NCBI GenBank assembly: GCA_033782935.1
Contig: JAWQEG010000470.1
Span: 2,418,001 to 2,482,000, forward strand
Source of the DNA: Petrolisthes cinctipes
Taxonomy: Eukaryota; Arthropoda; Malacostraca; Decapoda; Porcellanidae
Length of the DNA: 64,000 nucleotides
Direction: 5' to 3'
A program made the translations under genes and the position numbers. Positions 61,463 to 64,000 of this stretch are shown piece by piece. The notes beneath the pieces are model-generated. The model saw nothing but the letters and a program-made list of their open reading frames with translations, made no database searches and had not been told where the DNA came from. Position 1 is the first letter of the stretch, and the number at the start of each line of letters is the position of its first letter.

Positions 61463-64000
61463 CTCAGTGCTGGAATGTTTTCAAAATATAGGCTCAAAAC
61501 ATGCTAAAAATCGATATTTTAGGTGTCCAAAGTCGATATGTGCATGCATCTTCAGTACCCGTTTATATCTCAAATTCAGGCTCAAAACACTCGAAAATTC
61601 GATATTTTTGGGTCCCAGAAGCGATCTGTGCATGCCTACTCAGTGCTAGAATATTTTTAAAATATAGGCTCAAAACATGCTAAAAATCGATATTTTAGGT
61701 GTCTAAAGTCGATATGTGCATGCATCTTCTGTACCCGTTTATATCTCAAATTCAGGCTCAAAACACCCGAAAATTTGATATTTTTGGGTCCCAGAAGCGA
61801 TCTGTACATGCCTACTCTGTGTTAGAGTATTTTCAAAATATAGGCCCAAACCATGCTGAAAATCGATAATTTAGGTGCCCAAAGTCAATATGTGTATGCA
61901 TCTTCTATACCCGTCTATATCTCAAATTCAGGCTAAAAACACCCGAAAATTCGATATTTTTGGGTTCCAGAAGTAATCTGTACATGCCTACTCAGTGCTA
62001 GAATATTTTCAAAATATAGGTCCAAAACATGCTAAAAATCGATTTTTTAGGTGTCTAAAGTCGATATGTGCATGCATCTTCTGTACCCGTTTATATCTCA
62101 AATTCAGGCTCAAAACACCCGAAAATTCAAAAAAATTTTGGTCGCAGAAGCGATCTGTACATGCCTACTCAGTGCTAGAATATTTTCAAAATATAGGACC
62201 AAAACATGCTAAAAATCGATATTTTAGGTGCACAAAGTCGATATGTGCATGCATCTTCTGTACCTGTTTATATCTCAAATTAAGGCTCATAACACCCAAC
62301 AATTCAATATTTTTGGGTCCCAGAAGCAATCTGTACATGCCTACTCCTTGCTAGTATGTTTTCAAGATACAGACCCAAAACATGCTCAAAATCGATATTT
62401 CAGGTGCAAAAAGTCGATATGTGCATGCATCTTCAGTACCCGTTTATATCTCAAATTCAAGTTCAAACACCCGAAAATTCAATATTTTTGGGTCCCAGAA
62501 GCGATCTGTACATGCCTACTTAGTGCTAGAATATTTTCAAAATATAGGCCCAAAACGTGGTAAAAATCGATACTTTGTGTGCCGAAAGTTGATATGTGCA
62601 TGCATCTTCTGTACCCGTTTATATCTCAAATTCAAGCTTAAAACCCCCGAAAATTCGATATTTTTCTGTCCCAGAAGCGATCTGTACATGCCTACTCAGT
62701 GCTGGAATGTTTTCAAAATATAGGCTCAAAACATGCTAAAAATCGATATTTTAGGTCTCCAAAGTCGATATGTGCATGCATCGTCGGTACCCGTTTATAT
62801 CTCAACATCAGGCTCAAAACACCCGAAAATTCGATATTTTTGGGTCACAGAAGCGATATGTGCATGCCTACTCAGTGCAGGAATGTTTTCAAAATATAGG
62901 CTCAAAACATGCTAAAAATAATTATTTTAGGTGTCTAAAGTAGATATGTGCATGCATCTTCTGTACCCGTTTATATCTCAAATTCAGGCTCAAAACACCC
63001 GAAAATTCGATATTTTTGGGTCCCAGAAGCGATCTGTACATGCCTACTCTGTGTTAGATCATTTTCAAAATAAAGGCCCAAAACATGCTGAAAATCGATA
63101 ATTTAGGTGAACAAAGTCAATATGTGTATGCATCTTCTATACCCGTCTATATCTCAATTTCAGGCTCAAAACATCCAAATATTCAAAATTTTTCGTTCCC
63201 TGAAGCAATCTGTACATGCCTACTCAGTGCTGGAATGTTTTCAAAATATAGGCCCAAAACATTAAAAAATCGATATTTTATGTGTCTAAAATCGATATGT
63301 TCATGCATCTTCTGTACCCGTTTATATTTAAAATTCAGGCTCAAAACACCCGAAAATTCGATATTTTTGGGTCTCAGAAGCGATCTGTACATGCCTACTC
63401 CCTGTTAGAGTATTTTCAAAATACAGGCCCAAAACATGTTGAAAATCGATATTTTAGGTGCACAAAGTCGTTATGTGTATGCATCTTCTGTATCCGTTTA
63501 TATCCCAAATTCTGGCTCAAAACACCCGAAAATTCGATATTTTTGGGTCCCAGAAACGATCTGTACATGCCTACTTAGTGCTAGAATATTTTCTAAATAT
63601 AGGCCTAAAACGTGTTAAAAATCGATATTTTGGGTGCCCAAGGTCGATATGTGCATGCATCTTCTGTACCCGTTTATATATCAAATTCAGGTTCAAACAC
63701 CCGAAAATTCAATATTTTTGGGTCCCAGAAGCGATCTGTACATGCCTACTCAGTGCTGGAATGTTTTCAAAATATAGGCTCAAAACATGCTAAAAATCGA
63801 TATTTTAGGTGTCCAAAGTCAATATGTGCATGCATCTTCGGTACCCGTTTATATCTCAAATTCAGGCTCAAAATACCCGAAAACTCGATATTTTTGGGTC
63901 CCAGAAGCGATATGTGCATGCCTACTCAGTGCTGGAATGTTTTCAAAATATAGGCTCAAAACATGCTAAAAATAATTATTTTAAGTGTCTAAAGTAGATA
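61463..64000 (+). repeat. Terminal satellite segment of the window, mixed monomers
   Basis: About fourteen monomers. The stretch from 61,995 matches that from 59,531 (offset 2,464, exactly 14 monomers) for one to two units, including the GATTTTTTAGGTG variant and the lengthened A-run near 62,128. Two monomers near 62,733 and 63,787 are followed by the private form AAAATAATTATTTTA (62,914 and 63,967), about six monomers apart. The array runs off the right edge at unit position 137. Confidence 0.85.

Larger units (their letters stand above)
1..64000 (+). repeat. 176-bp satellite DNA array filling the whole window
   Basis: The same 176-bp unit recurs head to tail throughout, always in this orientation, with no inversion and no unrelated insertion that I could find. 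Landmark words recur once per period: ACCCGTTTATATC, TCCCAGAAGCGATCTGTACA, CAAAACATGCT and GTGCATGCATCTTCTG. The first base falls at position 2 of the unit and the last at position 137, giving about 363 full periods with a net of about -24 bp. GC is about 40%. Most neighbouring monomers differ at several sites, while far-apart blocks can be nearly identical, so copies spread in blocks and not only monomer by monomer. Known biology: head-to-tail arrays of 150-180-bp units are typical of plant and animal centromeric or subtelomeric heterochromatin. Centromeric identity is inferred and cannot be proved from sequence. No genes, RNA genes or transposons are present. Confidence 0.98.

Noticed and set aside
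1..64000. CRISPR array
   Set aside because: The whole 176-bp period is conserved, with no alternation of short constant repeats and unique spacers, and there are no cas genes.
1..64000. Tandem-repeat protein gene or bacterial surface-repeat gene
   Set aside because: The period is not a multiple of three, stops occur in every frame within a few units, and no flanking non-repeat coding sequence exists.
1..64000. Identification as a named plant satellite of the same length (for example Brassica 176-bp centromere repeat)
   Set aside because: Length agrees but I do not recognise the sequence as that family. Length alone is not evidence, and no search was possible.

Overview
This window is one uninterrupted array of satellite DNA. 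A 176-bp monomer is repeated head to tail in a single orientation from the first base to the last. From the phase of the first and last bases I count about 363 full periods plus a partial one, with a net loss of only about 24 bp to small indels (mean period about 175.9 bp). GC content of the monomer is about 40% by hand count. I found no protein-coding gene, RNA gene, transposon insertion, CRISPR array, origin or operon-like organisation. The many 60-212-codon open frames are by-products of a stop-poor repeat whose length (176 = 2 mod 3) rotates the frame at each monomer.

The organism is a eukaryote, and the array is most likely centromeric or pericentromeric heterochromatin of a plant or animal chromosome. 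This rests on unit length (nucleosome scale), array length, absence of genes and a pattern of CpG decay that suggests methylation. I do not recognise the monomer and cannot name the species. Neither array edge is in the window.

Three levels of structure are visible. (1) Each 176-bp monomer is an ancient dimer of two 88-bp halves that align without gaps at about two thirds identity. (2) Monomers fall into at least three subfamilies with linked diagnostic bases. (3) The array was built by many in-register segmental duplications, nearly all with offsets that are integer multiples of 176 bp give or take a few bases: 1, 2, 3, 6, 10, 12, 14, 15/16, 17, 18, 33 and about 78 monomers. There is no single regular higher-order repeat.

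Layout: 1-11.9 kb (block A) is repeated at 13.7-23.5 kb (block B). Block A also carries its own 15/16-monomer duplication (3.8-9.3 kb). A 6-monomer duplication covers 22.9-25.0 kb. A patchwork at 25.0-28.6 kb leads into a near-identical 33-monomer tandem duplication (28.64-34.44 and 34.44-40.24 kb). From 41 to 64 kb a different variant set dominates (CGATACTTT, ACGTGCT, a TAGATA class), with duplications of 1, 3, 10, 12, 14, 17 and 18 monomers.

All comparisons were made by eye and from phase arithmetic. No alignment, database search or copy-number calculation was run. Boundaries of duplicated blocks are good to roughly 10-50 bp.
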